Below are positions 23,612 through 35,924 of a stretch of DNA of 64,000 bases, one piece after another. The notes under the pieces were generated by a model. It was not told where the DNA came from and ran no database searches. It saw only the letters and a program-made list of their open reading frames with translations. Each line of letters opens with the position of its first letter. Position 1 is the first letter of the stretch. The stretch covers positions 2,226 to 66,225 of the forward strand of contig JAAPAO010000130.1 in the NCBI GenBank assembly GCA_013115145.1, read 5' to 3'. A program made the translations under genes and the position numbers. The stretch is from Perkinsus chesapeaki. Taxonomy: Eukaryota; Perkinsozoa; Perkinsida; Perkinsidae.

Positions 23612-25555
23612 TGATGATCCTAAGATAGCGATGAGCTGTTACCAGCACCGATTACAAAATGGAATGCAATGCGACTGGCGTTAACGGGGCCATTACTAAT
23701 GAGTTGGTATACATTCAGTGTTGACATGCTCGTGGGCAGCAAGGTAAGGCCGACTGCTCAATCTAGAGCCCCGGAGCTGAATCACTTACGAATCTTGCAA
23801 CATGCTTGGGATGATAAAGCCGCGAATTTACAGACTTCACAGCGATCTCTGGCACGGGAACGTCGAGGGAGATAAACTCACCCCACTTCTGAAGAGACGA
23901 TCAAATAACAACAACCCAGCAGCAGCAGCAGCTGATAATTAAAATTCAAAGTTCCCTTTTAGCGCTCATAGCTTGCAGTGAACACAATCGGGACAGGCAA
24001 ACCACACAAAAGCGTAGAGCTACCCCTCCTGACTTGCATAACAAAACGTCTTATTAGGAGGTCGATGCCGAAAGCATTTGATAATGCTGAAATAACTACT
24101 TCTCTCAGGTCTAACTTGCTAGTACACATATTATCGAAAAATACGGACCACCGCATACAAAAATGTACCTCAATTCTATTCGAGAATGTTTATTACCACT
24201 TTACTCCCCAGTCCACAATGTGAAGGGCTAAGTGAATATATTCCACGCCGAGCTTACCACATCTCTTAGTAGAAAGCTAAGATGCTTTTCCCAGGAGCAT
24301 TGCTGTGGTGGCCTCATCCGCACCCTAACACCACTGGCCACTCTGGAGTTCAGCACCGAACTCCATATATACCGATCCGCACGTGATAGCGACCCTGGAA
24401 CCTGATTAATTGGATTAAGAATCGTGCACTGATGTGGCGCTAGCGAACGTGTGCACAACGCCGGTAATATGAAACGGAATCGCAAAAACGCAGTTGAGAG
24501 GTCCCCTATATCCTTTCACTCCACCCCCAAAGTTGCTGACCTGACTCGTCACAGTACATTCCACGCCTCCTCGTATAATAGATAAGGAAGGAGGAGGTGG
24601 AGGCTCGGCAAATGCTGGGTTCTTAGGAGGTATTGATATCGTTGCGAATAGTACCTGCCAACGGTCTCTTAGGAATACATTACAACGAGCACATGAACCA
24701 CTCTACCTGCGGGAGAGCTAAGTATGATAGACGCCGCCAAAAATTATTAGCAAATTAGAAAAACGCACTCGCTACAAAGTGTACTTGCCCGACGAGTAGG
24801 CTCTTGCTATCTTATCAACTCTTGCCTATCCCTCAATATGTGAGCCGTACATAGCTCCATTAACAACTCAATACTACTATCACTATCATTTATTCTTAAT
24901 CCATCAATCACAAGAGTGTTGTATTATGCACAAGAGCTATTCTATTTATTAGTAGTAAACTTCGACATGTCCTTGACGTCCGCTGCACTTAAGCATACAA
25001 TGTAGCTACATCTGTAAGCTTTGTACAAAAGGAAGCTTTCAAATACCAGCTGCACTAACACTCGTTTGCGTCGTCGGCCCAGGAAAATCCCACAATGGAT
25101 ACGCATTGGGGTCAATCAATAAACCGATTCTGAAATTCCACAACTGCTTTTCACACGTAATAGGCGATACTAGAATTCCAGAATTGATGAAATGAACATG
25201 GCGAATTTCACATTTCAAACTTCATAAAATGCTATAACCGCAAGCTTACACCAACTGCGGCTTTCCCCCCGCTTGACAGTACACCTCTCACCTCCAACTC
25301 CCTCAACAGTGTTCTCTCCAGGCCAGGTGCAGTACTAACAACAAAGTTACGTACTGGCAGATACGGGTTGATACCAGTTAGTGGCGGGGATAATACCATA
25401 TCAAAGTGAATCTAATAAACTGCAGAGAATAACCTTTCGAGGCCGCCAAATTTTGGATGCTCCATATGCCACCCATCCATTTCGAGCTTCAAAAGTAGGC
25501 AAACTTAAGAGCACGCTATGTGCATGAGAATCTTATGATAATACTACTAATGACC

Positions 25556-25606
25556 TGTCGATTCGCACAAGTAGTCTGATGACAAGACTACTTCTGCGAA
25601 TCGACA
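25556..25606. repeat. 22-bp-stem hairpin
   Basis: Arms 25556-25577 and 25585-25606 are complementary at 21 of 22 positions around the 7-base loop GATGACA. Confidence 0.95.
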
Positions 25607-25794
25607 CCAATGCCATATATCCTCTACAACGAATTAGAATTAAATCCCATCTTCCCCCCATCGGATGGGGCCCATCCTACCAGGCTGGTAGTACCAGCCC
25701 TCTAGGTAACCCTCAATACTGAGCTATTTATTGCTCGCCTTCCAGAACAGCAGCATGTCACGTCCCAATCGAGATTTGACCTTCAACTGCTATC

Positions 25795-26019
25795 TCAACT
25801 CTTCAGTGCTATCCAGTGTGGCGGAGTATACTTGTAGGTTCTAGCCAACATCCGTCGAAGAGGGAAGATTACGGAACTCGGCAAAACAAGACCAACCGAT
25901 AATCCATCATTGAGTGAAAAGCCAACCCATGTTTTATGATAGCAATTCGTCACGAAGTCATCAAGTCTGAAATTCCAACACCGTCCTATTACTTCAACAA
26001 TAATAATAAACCTCATCAC
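25795..26019 (-). CDS. Unknown coding segment
   Basis: The minus frame reads WNFRLDDFVTNCYHKTWVGF, then LSVGLVLPSSVIFPLRRMLA, and ends at a TAG. Composition is protein-like and it lies on the coding strand of the 25.8-40.8 kb block. No family recognised. It may be the last exon of a gene whose upstream exons are unresolved. Confidence 0.3.
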   Translation of the reverse strand: MMRFIIIVEVIGRCWNFRLDDFVTNCYHKTWVGFSLNDGLSVGLVLPSSVIFPLRRMLARTYKYTPPHWIALKS

Positions 26020-26909
26020 AAAACTATATGACCTACCGTTTTTTTCCGATTATTCTTTCAACATAACGAGTTCAATGCCGATTTGAAAATTGATTATGCT
26101 GACTGAAAATGAGTATAGTTTTGTGAGGGTGCTTATGTGCACTATAACACAACCCTTGAAATGATGATAAAATGTTAGGATTACTTTTTCTCACTGTGGT
26201 TGGCGCAGCCCGTATACAGTCATAGGTCAGAATTACATTGAAATAATAAGTTAATAATAACTACTTTACATAGCTAACGTCCACAATAGGCTCTTCAAGG
26301 CGATACGTTTTGGCTTGGCGGCCAGTCGTAGATTTCCTTCTTCCACCGTGGACTCAACTCCGACCACCTGAACGGAAAATTGTCCCACCTCGTATTGCGA
26401 AGATAGTTAACGACTCTATACCATGATACTCAAATCATCACCAATCTCTTTATAATGAACAAACTTAACAAATATGTGCCAAGCTTGAAAAAAGGAGTAC
26501 CCGAAGTGCCCACGAATTCCTCCTCTTCTACGACTTCATCATCGCAAACCTGTCTTCCACTGAACATTCAGAGAATTTCTTCTGTGAAATTATTTTTTTC
26601 TTTTTCCAGCTTGAACAAAACTTCGCTATATTCCCCATGTAAGCGAATGGATTTAACAGATATATGCTCAGTTCGGAAAAAAGAAGCATCTGATATGGCC
26701 GAAAAAATTTTCCCTCTCTCACGACCCCGTCACCGATCCCTTCCACGATGCACCAAATTTCCAGGATGCGTGATACGTAAGTTTCCTGCAACTTCCAACT
26801 TGAAGTCCCGGAACAAGATTTCGTGATTGTCCCCCATGGAATAGGTGGCATATGACTCGTCGGCACGGCTGCACGTGCGGCAACGACCCGCCGAATGAGT
26901 TAGGTTACG

Positions 26910-29134
26910 TCACGCTCTATTCACAAGTGAACCTGAGCTGATGGCCATCTCATCCGATGGCTGGCTACCGCACTGCAGAATTTTGAAAGACTTCCCCGTC
27001 CAGTATGACTACCAGTTAGCTATCGCTGCAGCATACTCTGGAGCAGCTGTTGCCAAAGCTATTGCATACTCCATAGTGTCCAACTCCTCCTCAGTATGGC
27101 GACGGCGGCCCTCTCCCTTCTGCGAATAAAAAGACTCAATCAATCCCCCTCTATCAACTACTTCACCTGAGCGTCGTTAGTGGAACTCATCGCGGCCGTG
27201 TCTTCAGCGTTATCCAAGCCTGAAAGTGACCACTTCCCTTTAAAAAATCGTCGTTTGGGAAGCTGACTGCTGTGATTTTCCAGAGCCTACTTCAATGATC
27301 ACCAATGCCCCTAATCACCCCATTGGTGCCATTGGCATTATACCGCTTTACGTGAAAGTTCACCGATAAACGTCTCGACTAGCCTTCAGTACTTCCACCG
27401 AATATCCAAACCAGTGATTCCTCAACTTCCCTCCCTTCCTCTAATATTACCAGCTGCGGCAGCAGCAGCCAGCCGGTGCTGGTTCATAGCGTCGACCATC
27501 CACAGGAGATGCCATTGCTTTTGTAGCATTTCCCGCATTCTTTTGGCATCCTCACACTCTTCCGTTTCCAGATTACTGAGAGTACATAACAAGCTTTCTA
27601 AATTCTCGAGAGTGTGATAAAATATCTTAGGTCTTCTACAAGGCGATCGTCTTCCTCCGAGACCAGTCTTATATCTCACAGATGCCCGACAATAAATACG
27701 TTAATGCCTTCAAATGTTTGAAGAGGGAGGGAAATGCGGCTGTTCTATAAGGGTCAGTCCAGGGAGAGCTGGACGAATACACCAAGCTCATAAGATCATA
27801 TAAGACATGTACAGCCCTCTCGAATGAAATAGAATATTTAGTTTTCTAGCGATTTCTCGCATTGTATTATAGTCGGCCTTCGGGCGAACCACGAAAAGTA
27901 CAAATTCGGCCTCCAGGGGAAATCTTAGACTTCGACAAAGACGCGACTATGTTACATATGCATACACGGTTAATTATTAAAAGATTGGGTAAGTTCCTTA
28001 TAAATGAACGAGGCCTTAAAAACCAGGTTAAATAATCAACTTAACCTGGAGATGCTGTATATTCAAAAATAACTCCTTAACTACCTTCTTCGCCTAGGTG
28101 TCAACACTAGACTGGAGCCCATCGAAGAGCTAGAGCCATTCCCGTGCGTCGCATCAACCCCTGACCAATCAATGACCATCAAACTATCACCAGCTCCATC
28201 TGCACTACTTACCATTATTTTGCTTCTCCCGCGCGCGAGACGACTGCTCTCTGACAGAAAGATTCTTTTTAGGTTGGATTGGCACCCCCTACCCGGAGTC
28301 TCTGCGATCCGCCTTTTCTTTCTTCAAAGTGGCCCAAGCCTCCTACAGGAAAACCATTCGACACGCCGTGCACGGTCATACTAATCTCCAAAAAGTCGAC
28401 CAAGTACTTCAATTCCGTCGGGAGTTTTACTAACCTTCCACTATTCGCAATTTCACAGAGAGGTGTTCGGAAACCCGAAAAGTTATTCTTGAAAATTCTT
28501 GCGCGCCGCTCGTCGAATAAAAAGTGTTATACTTGGAAAAAATGCAGGTGTTCCCAACTCGTACCGCCCCAGGAGGGGCCACCTTGACGCATTGACAACT
28601 CTTTCCAGGATTTTACTATTCCTCAATGTTGCGTTGAACTAGCTGCAGCACATGACAACGCAGAGTGCTAACCACCCTGTAGATCATCACAATGATCCGC
28701 TTCTTACTGATCCAAGTTACAGAGATGATAAGGATATTGCCCCTTCATTTTCCGTATCGCTGTTAGTATATTATATACATTTCTCTATGTGACGATTTTT
28801 TTGTTCAACCATTACTCAGAGCCTAATTCTAATATCACAATGGTTGATAAGGCAATAGAAGAAGCTCACCAAGAGCTTCAAGTTGGTACCCTACTTCACT
28901 CGTAATTCTCACGCGCCAAGAAATATGAGGTATGGATCCTTTTCTTCGCATCACCCTGTAGATGTATATATGTTGTATTGCTAATACCTTCTCCATCCTT
29001 TCACTCTCCCTCCTCCCTTTTAATGCTGCCAATGCCTTAGCACAGTTGGCTGCCACTTCCTCAGCTGTGAGATCAGCATCCTCTGGTCGCACAGAACTGA
29101 AAGATACCTTTCTTAATCCATTGAAAGCCTTCAA
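26910..29134 (-). CDS. Unknown helical protein (multi-exon)
   Basis: Minus-strand exons, 5' to 3': from the ATG at 29134 (SSVRPEDADLTAEEVAANC, then AKALAALKGRRESERMEK), a 33-nt intron, then GDAKKRIHTSYFLARENYE; about 28500-28275 (CEIANSGRLVKLPTELKYLV, then DFLEISMTVHGVSNG, in a frame with no early ATG); about 27640-27422 (LENLESLLCTLSNLETEECE, then an alanine run AAAAAAG); and 27120-27005 (REGRRRHTEEELDTMEYAIA, then LATAAPEYAAAIANW). A probable stop is at 26912-26910. The protein is acidic, leucine/alanine-rich and probably all-helical. I recognise no domain; an organellar helical-repeat factor is one possibility. Confidence 0.45.
28023..28049. repeat. 9-bp perfect hairpin
   Basis: CCAGGTTAA and TTAACCTGG around a 9-base loop, probably inside an intron of the 26.9-29.1 kb gene. 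Confidence 0.85.
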
Positions 29135-30493
29135 TCTTCACTGCCCGAATCTGCCACTATTTCCCTCTATATAGTCGCACACGCACCAGCTTTATCGCTC
29201 ATAACGCTTAAACCAAATCAATTCTGACTTTGATAATCGCCGAAGGCAGGATATTCAGAAGATCAATTGATCGTCTAATTATTTCTGGGCTCAACATTTC
29301 AGACTTTGCCCATTCTGACATACTTTATATCTTCCATTGATCTCCTTTCTTCAACCTTATCCTCTCTGACCTGATTAACTCGCCGATTTTCTTGCGCGCC
29401 ATCAAATTCCTACCTCCTCAGTATCTACGCTTCTCCTACCAACTAGGGACATTATATAACCGTCCACTGCAAACAGAAAATTTTCTGGAAAAAAACAGAA
29501 AAAATTTTTTTTCCACGCATATCTCCTAGCCTTGGAAGAAACCGCCCCAGACTTGAGCGAGAACCAGGACTGTTCGAGCGTCGGAACTTTGGAAACCAGT
29601 AGGAGAATACGGTATGCACCGTGCACCGCATACTGTTGACCAGATTTATCGAACCAAACACAGATCCAAAACCTCATGAAAAGACACCTTTGCTGAAATG
29701 GTAAGCGCTCGTGGGTGTCCGCTTAAATTGGTACACTGCCGGCCTACTCAGAAGTAAATCTAATCTGCTCCAAAGCATTGGAATGTATATAGATACCGAC
29801 CATGAAAGTGCACCCAGTTGTGATACAGTACCTACTAGGACCCACCACTACATAGACTGATGCGAATGAAGGTCCAAAGTCCCATCAAAAAACAGATGCG
29901 TGAAAGTGGCTCACTCTACACAGCTTGCTCTGAACGTCAGTTACTTCGCCAAACCGTTGGAACATGCTTTGGTCCCCCCCAGTACTTTCACCACCAAATG
30001 CAATTCCGCTGCGTTTGCACACTTCCACTCTAACAGTAGATTTTATACGGCTAATCGATGAGGAAATTATAAACCTATTAGTGACAAGCTTATTTTCAGC
30101 GAACTCGTGATCGATAATAATTTCTGATCTCGCCGAATCTCCTGTAAGAGCTCCAAGCTCAAGCTCACCAGTCTTAAGAACTCCCTTGAAGAAGTGCTTT
30201 TGAGGTTCTTATAAACTAATTAGCAGTTGTCGGATACTCTTAAGCAACTGCTGCTCACTTTCATAACACTACCAGTTGGAGCTAATCAATAATTAGACTC
30301 ACAATATAACAGTGAGTCCCTAAAATACTCTCAGACATCAGAGAGCTATGAGAACTGTCAAAAGCAACACTTAATCAGCTTTAACAGGCAAACCTTGCCG
30401 CCACGTGGGCTGATAACAGATAGCTCCATTGATGTTGAGAATGACACTTAATAAAAATAATTGAATTATAAACAAACGAGTCTGTCTTCTTCA
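29135..30493. other. Spacer between unknown gene and phnX
   Basis: The minus frame 29402-29677 has an unbroken reading but no motif. An 8-bp hairpin (AGCAGTTG...CAACTGCT) lies at 30222-30252. No phosphonate-pathway partner gene was seen here. Confidence 0.45.
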
Positions 30494-33461
30494 CTAAGGT
30501 TTATCTCCATTCAGCATTCGACTGTTGATGTCCTCAATCACCACTGGCAGGTCCTTTATAGTATCAATAACGTAATGAGCACCTGGCACAGACTTCACTG
30601 TGTGAAACATTTCAATAGGCGAATAACAGAGAACATTCCATATACAAAAACAACAACCGACGAACCCATTGACTCTGTTAATGTAAACATTGAACCGGTA
30701 AGTAATAACTTCGCGAAATTCAGCACGAACTTTCCAAGACTTCTCAAAAACACATAAAAATTATCTTCCAGAAATACCTGTGTACTAAACAAAAGATGCC
30801 GACTAAACGCATTGGTTAAGAAAATTGCACGCTCTTCAGTTTCCCCAAATTGATGAGGTTTTGGAAGAGAATGAGAACATATAACCACTAAATGAACTAA
30901 AACTAATACATAGAGATATGAGCAAGAGAGAGTGACGAAGTAGGTATCAATTAATAACAGTAAAAGTGATCTTTATAACAGTACAGAGGTACTTCAACAG
31001 TGTCGAATGAACACAATGGGCTATGGTCTCACCAGAGGTATTGAGTTTCTCTCTCGAGATCTGAATACGTCTTTCCCTTTCAGACTGGGGCATTGTCTCC
31101 CATTGCTCTAGAGTGTCAATGTCTGTGTAATTACTGAGGCCAGCTACACCTGACAAAGACGAACCGCATGCCATCAGCCGTGCATGTACACTTTTCGACG
31201 TAAAAATCAGGAAAAAAATCCTGAAATTCTCTCACAAAAGTTCCTTGCCGACACAGGAAAGCACAGGAACATTTGAAAAGTGCACTGTGTAGTCGCCTTA
31301 CGAGAGGTTCCTCTACAGGCACACAACTTCTATCAAACTTCTTTCATTAGACTTACCAACACTCCAACAGCCAGCTGATAGACCCTCTCCCACACCACTA
31401 ACTGTGTCATCCACTTTAACAACCTGAATGGCAGAATATCGTCGTGAGCATCACCAAATCGATTGGATGAGGAGACTGTAAACTGAGGGCAGTCAACGGA
31501 GACCCCAATATTGTCATATACGTTACTTATAGCCACGCGGAATGTGAGCCTCCATATCGCCGTTGACCCACCGATTCTATAGGGAAAACGCCGAGGTTGC
31601 AGAGGTTCTGATAGATCATGAATGGCGCCGGCCTGAAGCCCATATTATTCGGCACCTACACACACGGGAATGTTCGACAACAATGCTCGTCGAATTTCAT
31701 GGTGCTTCTCACCTCATCACCAGCAACACTGGAGTCGGGGATATAACCCTGTTCTTTGGCCTTCTCTAAAAGTATATCGACCATGACCTTTGTGAAACCG
31801 GTAGTGGAGCCTATCTGTAGATTATACCTGAAATATAGGAATATAATAAAGGAAGGTAATGAAGAAATATAATGAAGATTCTTCATTAAAGAAATGAATA
31901 ATAGTAAATATAGGAAATAATAAAGAATCATTAAATGTATAATTAAGAAGAGATATAATAGAGTAACACAGAAGAGAAAGCTAGTAACAGAGGTATATAA
32001 AGTAGACTAATTTAGTAGTCGTTAATGTTGGATATCGAGCAGAGTACAATAAAATGAAAGCACACAGGTATTGCTGAGCTGCCGCTTACTTAGACTTTAA
32101 TAATTTAACAGTATCAGCTGCACCATCAATTAGAGTTGAATACTTGGGCAAGACCTGATAACATAACACCTATTCAAATAACCATGGCTCAACGCGGGAA
32201 GTTGATGCGAGACTAGGTCGACGACCAAAGATGATGAAAGATAACACGTGGTCGGTGATGTGGGAATGAATTCCCATCACTCAAAAGCTTGGTTTCGAAA
32301 TTTTCGAACAACAAGTTTTTTTCTCCGGAAATTTTTTAATTTTTTTTTAATTTTTCTTAGTTTTACCCAAATTTGATCGAAATTTCCCCGTTTTTCAGTC
32401 CGGCATGCTGCGATATCTACTTGCGTATAACTGATATCTTTCCTATCATCATCATCAGGTCTCCAAGAGCACACAAAAACTGTCCCCCTTACCGCGCACT
32501 GCATCGGAACAAAGTCCCTAAACATAGCCTCAACGTCACCGGCTGTCGAGGGACGTCCTTTAATTTTACGCCATCTTTCCTGGACTTCTGGAATCTCCAA
32601 AATCTTGGCGATGTGAAGGTCCTTGCGCAGACCTACATGGAGGGGATATGCCAACTACGCTCGTATATGTCATCCTATATTCGCCCAGAACTGTTAATTC
32701 GACAGGCAAGCTTTGAGTTCTGTGAACTCTCGCATTTTCACCGACTATCTCATTTCTCAATAAAGTGAGTTCGATCCGGCACGGAAAGGAGAATGGAAGA
32801 TTCCCCGTCATTTAGCATCTCTGTCCCACTCGTTAACGTAATACAAGTTTCCATCAGTAAGTCAATGAAATTTTCTTCAATAACCAATTTTATGTAGCAA
32901 TATGAGCTTCCATATAGTAACTAATAGCATCTATCCCACTCAGCACGTTCTTATATTGATGAAATTATGAACGGAGTTATTATAAAAGTGTCACTCAATT
33001 ATCTATCACATTAGAGTGCGACTCACAGATTGCCAAGATGCCAATGTGATAGACTAATTTCTGCTCGCACAGGTCGAGCAGAAATTAGTTTATCATATTC
33101 TCGCGCCAGCATACGACTGACGTGAAGGCCTTAGATGATGTATAATATTATGCCAGTCTAAGACGGTCCCTCACCCATCGGTAGGCGGGCCTCCTTCATC
33201 GATATCTCAACTCCAAACTTGCGGAAAACTTCAACAAAAACTACCGCGGGTGCCAGCACGTGGGCATCAGCAGTGGTACCAGACCAATCCAGAATACATG
33301 CCTTTAGAGGACCTGAAAGGGGACAATCAATGCTGGGGACATACTTCGACTAAGTGCGGAGGAGCATCCTGGAATTGCCGAGCGGAGAGGTATGGAAATG
33401 TATGAATAACGAATAAGAAGATGCGAACTTAAACCTTTTGCTGAACCACAATCCGCCACTC
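30494..33461 (-). CDS. phnX: Phosphonoacetaldehyde hydrolase (phosphonatase)
   Basis: A HAD-superfamily enzyme that cleaves the C-P bond of phosphonoacetaldehyde to acetaldehyde and phosphate. Manually spliced exons on the minus strand: 33312-33175 (ILDWSGTTADAHVLAP, with the nucleophilic Asp of HAD motif 1, ending EARLPMG), 32632-32493 (GLRKDLHIAKILEIPEVQ; the Lys matches the Schiff-base lysine of the PhnX cap, ending FVPMQCA), 32154-32090 (VLPKYSTLIDGAADTVKL), 31827-31713 (IGSTTGFTKVMVDILL, HAD motif 2 Ser/Thr), 31655-31572 (RPAPFMIYQNL), 31423-31357 (VVKVDDTVSGVGEGLSAG, motif 4 Asp pair), 31149-31033 (VAGLSNYTDIDTLEQWE) and 30582-30494 (AHYVIDTIKDLPVVIEDI), stop at 30496-30494. Reading phase is consistent at every join checked. 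The first exon, upstream of 33312, is uncertain (a candidate ends near 33434). A repeat with an assembly gap lies just upstream. Confidence 0.9.
33048..33094. repeat. 20-bp-stem hairpin in a phnX intron
   Basis: Arms 33048-33067 and 33075-33094 pair over 20 positions with one G-T wobble around a 7-base loop. It lies in the phnX intron between exons 33312-33175 and 32632-32493. A second 10-bp inverted pair (CTATCACATT...AATGTGATAG) overlaps it on the left. Confidence 0.95.
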
Positions 33462-33540
33462 CTTCGGCTATATTATGCTAGTGTAATGTAGGATAGAATT
33501 ATACTAATGGTAATACAGTAATACTATAATAAAATGTTGA

Positions 33541-33806
33541 GTATTACTTTATACAGTATTACTTTATAACAGTATAATACAGTATTACTTTATAACAGTA
33601 TAATACAGTATTACTTTATAACANNNNNNNNNNNNNNNNNNNNNNNNNNNNNNNNNNNNNNNNNNNNNNNNNNNNNNNNNNNNNNNNNNNNNNNNNNNNN
33701 NNNNNNNNNNNNNNNNNNNNNTTACTTTATAACAGTATAATACAGTATTACTTTATAACAGTATAATACAGTATTACTTTATAACAGTATAATACATTAT
33801 TACTCT
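33541..33806. repeat. 26-bp AT-rich tandem repeat with assembly gap
   Basis: The unit CAGTATTACTTTATAACAGT plus ATAATA repeats head to tail on both sides of the gap at 33624-33721. The same unit resumes after the gap, so the array continues through it and its true length is unknown. Confidence 0.95.
33624..33721. other. Assembly gap (98 N)
   Basis: A run of 98 undetermined bases inside the 26-bp tandem array. Confidence 1.
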
Positions 33807-33899
33807 ATTATATATCAATATGACTGCATCAAAACTAATTAGTATCATCTGTTATAGCTTAGTCTATTATATAAAGTATTAAAATTAAGATATGAACAT

Positions 33900-35412
33900 G
33901 AAGAGATGTAAATCTTACCTTTATAGGGTTCACGATTAGGCACATGCTTCACTACACCAGGCGCGAGGTTCACAGTCGCCATAGCTCTCGTGGAGCATTT
34001 CAGCCACAGACCACCAGCGAGCTTAGATTTACCGAAGGAAAGATTCCTGGCAAGCATTGGAGGACGAATCAACCTCTGAAGAATCTTAAGGAGACACATG
34101 TCAACGCAATGCCCGCAATGCTTCGACACCCATCATGATTTCACAAGGTAATCACAAAGTCTGTCAACCCTCAAACTGCCACCGTCAGAGTCCTGAGCCA
34201 CATCAAGGAGCTCGGCTATCTCATCCTGAGATGAAACAAATGAGCGGTATGAACGAGTAGAGCTGACAAGCGCACCTCGGAAAAGGCGGGTAGGCCGGCA
34301 GTGCCCTTAGCACGATTCAGCAAGTAATCGAGGCACTCCCTGGAGATAGTGTCATCGCCGCTCATGAGGGGGTTCAGCAATTCTGAGAGCGTGGAGGAGA
34401 GAGCGGTATGATGACGCAAATAGTGTAGGGTAAACGCTATTCATCATATTGATAGTCAAAGCTGGCTGACCATCGGAATCAGACACGAGTACATATACCA
34501 AGGATTTCGTTCAATCTTCGCCTCCTCGATGTTGAAGGTCATGCCAAGAAACTAAAGATATTCCCGAAGGCAAGATGTCCGAACTTCAAGTTTAACTAGT
34601 CACCATCGGCCCCCCTTCATTCGACACAATTCTGCACGCATGCGCAGATATCCCGCCGCAGGCATGGCGCGACTTACTCTTAAAAGCCTCTCGATCGACA
34701 TTCCTCTCCCTACACACCGCCACTGCCGAGGAGAACACTATAATATTAGGCTGCGAGCCAAACTCAATCAGGATCTCATTTGTGAACTCCTCGTCACTGA
34801 CAAGATTCACTTCAATTTTACAAATGCTTTATACGCCGGCACACGGGGAAAACCGCGCGCCACAAATTTCCACGACGGAATGACATCGGACGGACACTAG
34901 TGGTAATAATAAACTGTATAGCTACACTAAGGCATAGTAGTGTATAGCCACAGTAGGCTATGTGAGAGCGCTCATGAAAAGTCTCCATAAGATTTGCCAA
35001 GTTAACCTTTCGACAGCTTCCCAGCACAATTCTGGCGTACCCTGATATCTCTGTGCTGGAATAACAACGATGAAATTTGGGGCTTACCACTGAGGCGCAC
35101 CAAATGGTCTACAATGCCTTCTCGACCCTACAGCTCCGCCTGCTCGAAAACTCGAAATGAGTACGAGGTGAAGTGATACAGAATTTCAGAAGCCGACAAG
35201 ACTCACGTAATCTGCGCTCCACACACCCTCAACGCCTCCCGGAACTCCTCCGGTGTCAGACGGCCATCAGCATCTGAATTTGAGGAAAGAGCGGTATGAG
35301 CAGTCACGTACGAATTACCAGAATCAAATATATAAAAGACTTCTCTTTCGTCAACACCGCTGTTGATGGCGAGCGAGGAGCGCGAAGGACTCTCGTGGAG
35401 CGGCTCCTCCAT
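33900..35412 (-). CDS. EF-hand calcium-binding protein
   Basis: The ATG at 35412 gives MEEPLHESPSRSSLAI, then EREVFYIFDS; a 45-nt intron removes a stretch to join DADGRLTPEEFREALRVCG. Spliced, this is a full EF-hand loop: D-S-D-A-D-G-R-L-T-P-E-E, with Asp at positions 1, 3 and 5, Gly at 6 and Glu at 12. Downstream minus-strand exons read EIAELLDVAQDSDGGSLRVD (about 34220-34155, a second, degenerate loop), SELLNPLMSGDDTISRECLD (34390-34260), VSDEEFTNEILIEFGS (34800-34750) and a 3' piece LKILQRLIRPPMLARNLSFG (34090-33920). Most likely a calmodulin/troponin-like Ca2+ sensor with one canonical hand. The order and completeness of the later exons are unsure, and the 3' end is approximate. Confidence 0.6.
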
Positions 35413-35924
35413 AACTTAGCAAACTCCCAATTAGCTGAGCCCACTATGGCCGAATCCAGTAGGAGAACACTCGTTTGAGCGTCTGGAGGTTTCAGTACGG
35501 CAGTACCAACGAGCGATCATTTCCCCCACGGAAATCAGTAAAATTTCAGTTTCTCCGCCTCCTCCTGCTTCGGCGATTTTCCTCTTCATAGGGCATTACG
35601 ACTTTGCCTACTACGTAAACTTCATTTAACCTTTCTACTATAAATGGTTTTCCTATCAAAAATGTCTATCATACCTTCGCACTATAAATAATTCTCAATA
35701 TTCTCTATAATTACTCTATTATAAGAAGTCTCTATAATGATTGTCAACCCCTGAGAAACGCACCAGAATCATTCCTTCAAAAGTGTGAACTGTAATCAGC
35801 AACGACCAAAAGGAAGTTCTGGGCAACTGTGCGAGCTTATTTCCGTCGACACACCGAACACAATAACAAAACTTCGTGGATTCTCTGCGGTCGGATGACG
35901 ATAACGCAACATAGGTTAGCAAGA

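Larger units (their letters stand above)
23294..25790. other. Spacer with hairpins, no recognised gene
   Basis: Only weak frames (23669-23875 plus, 24228-24485 minus). Contains perfect or near-perfect hairpins at 23589-23611 and 25556-25606. Confidence 0.5.

Noticed and set aside
28172-28587. Two overlapping plus ORFs (70 and 102 residues)
   Set aside because: Antisense to a longer, more protein-like minus frame that belongs to the 26.9-29.1 kb gene.
30494-33461. Bacterial contamination as the source of phnX
   Set aside because: The gene is broken by at least seven GT-AG introns of the local type and sits between other spliced genes.
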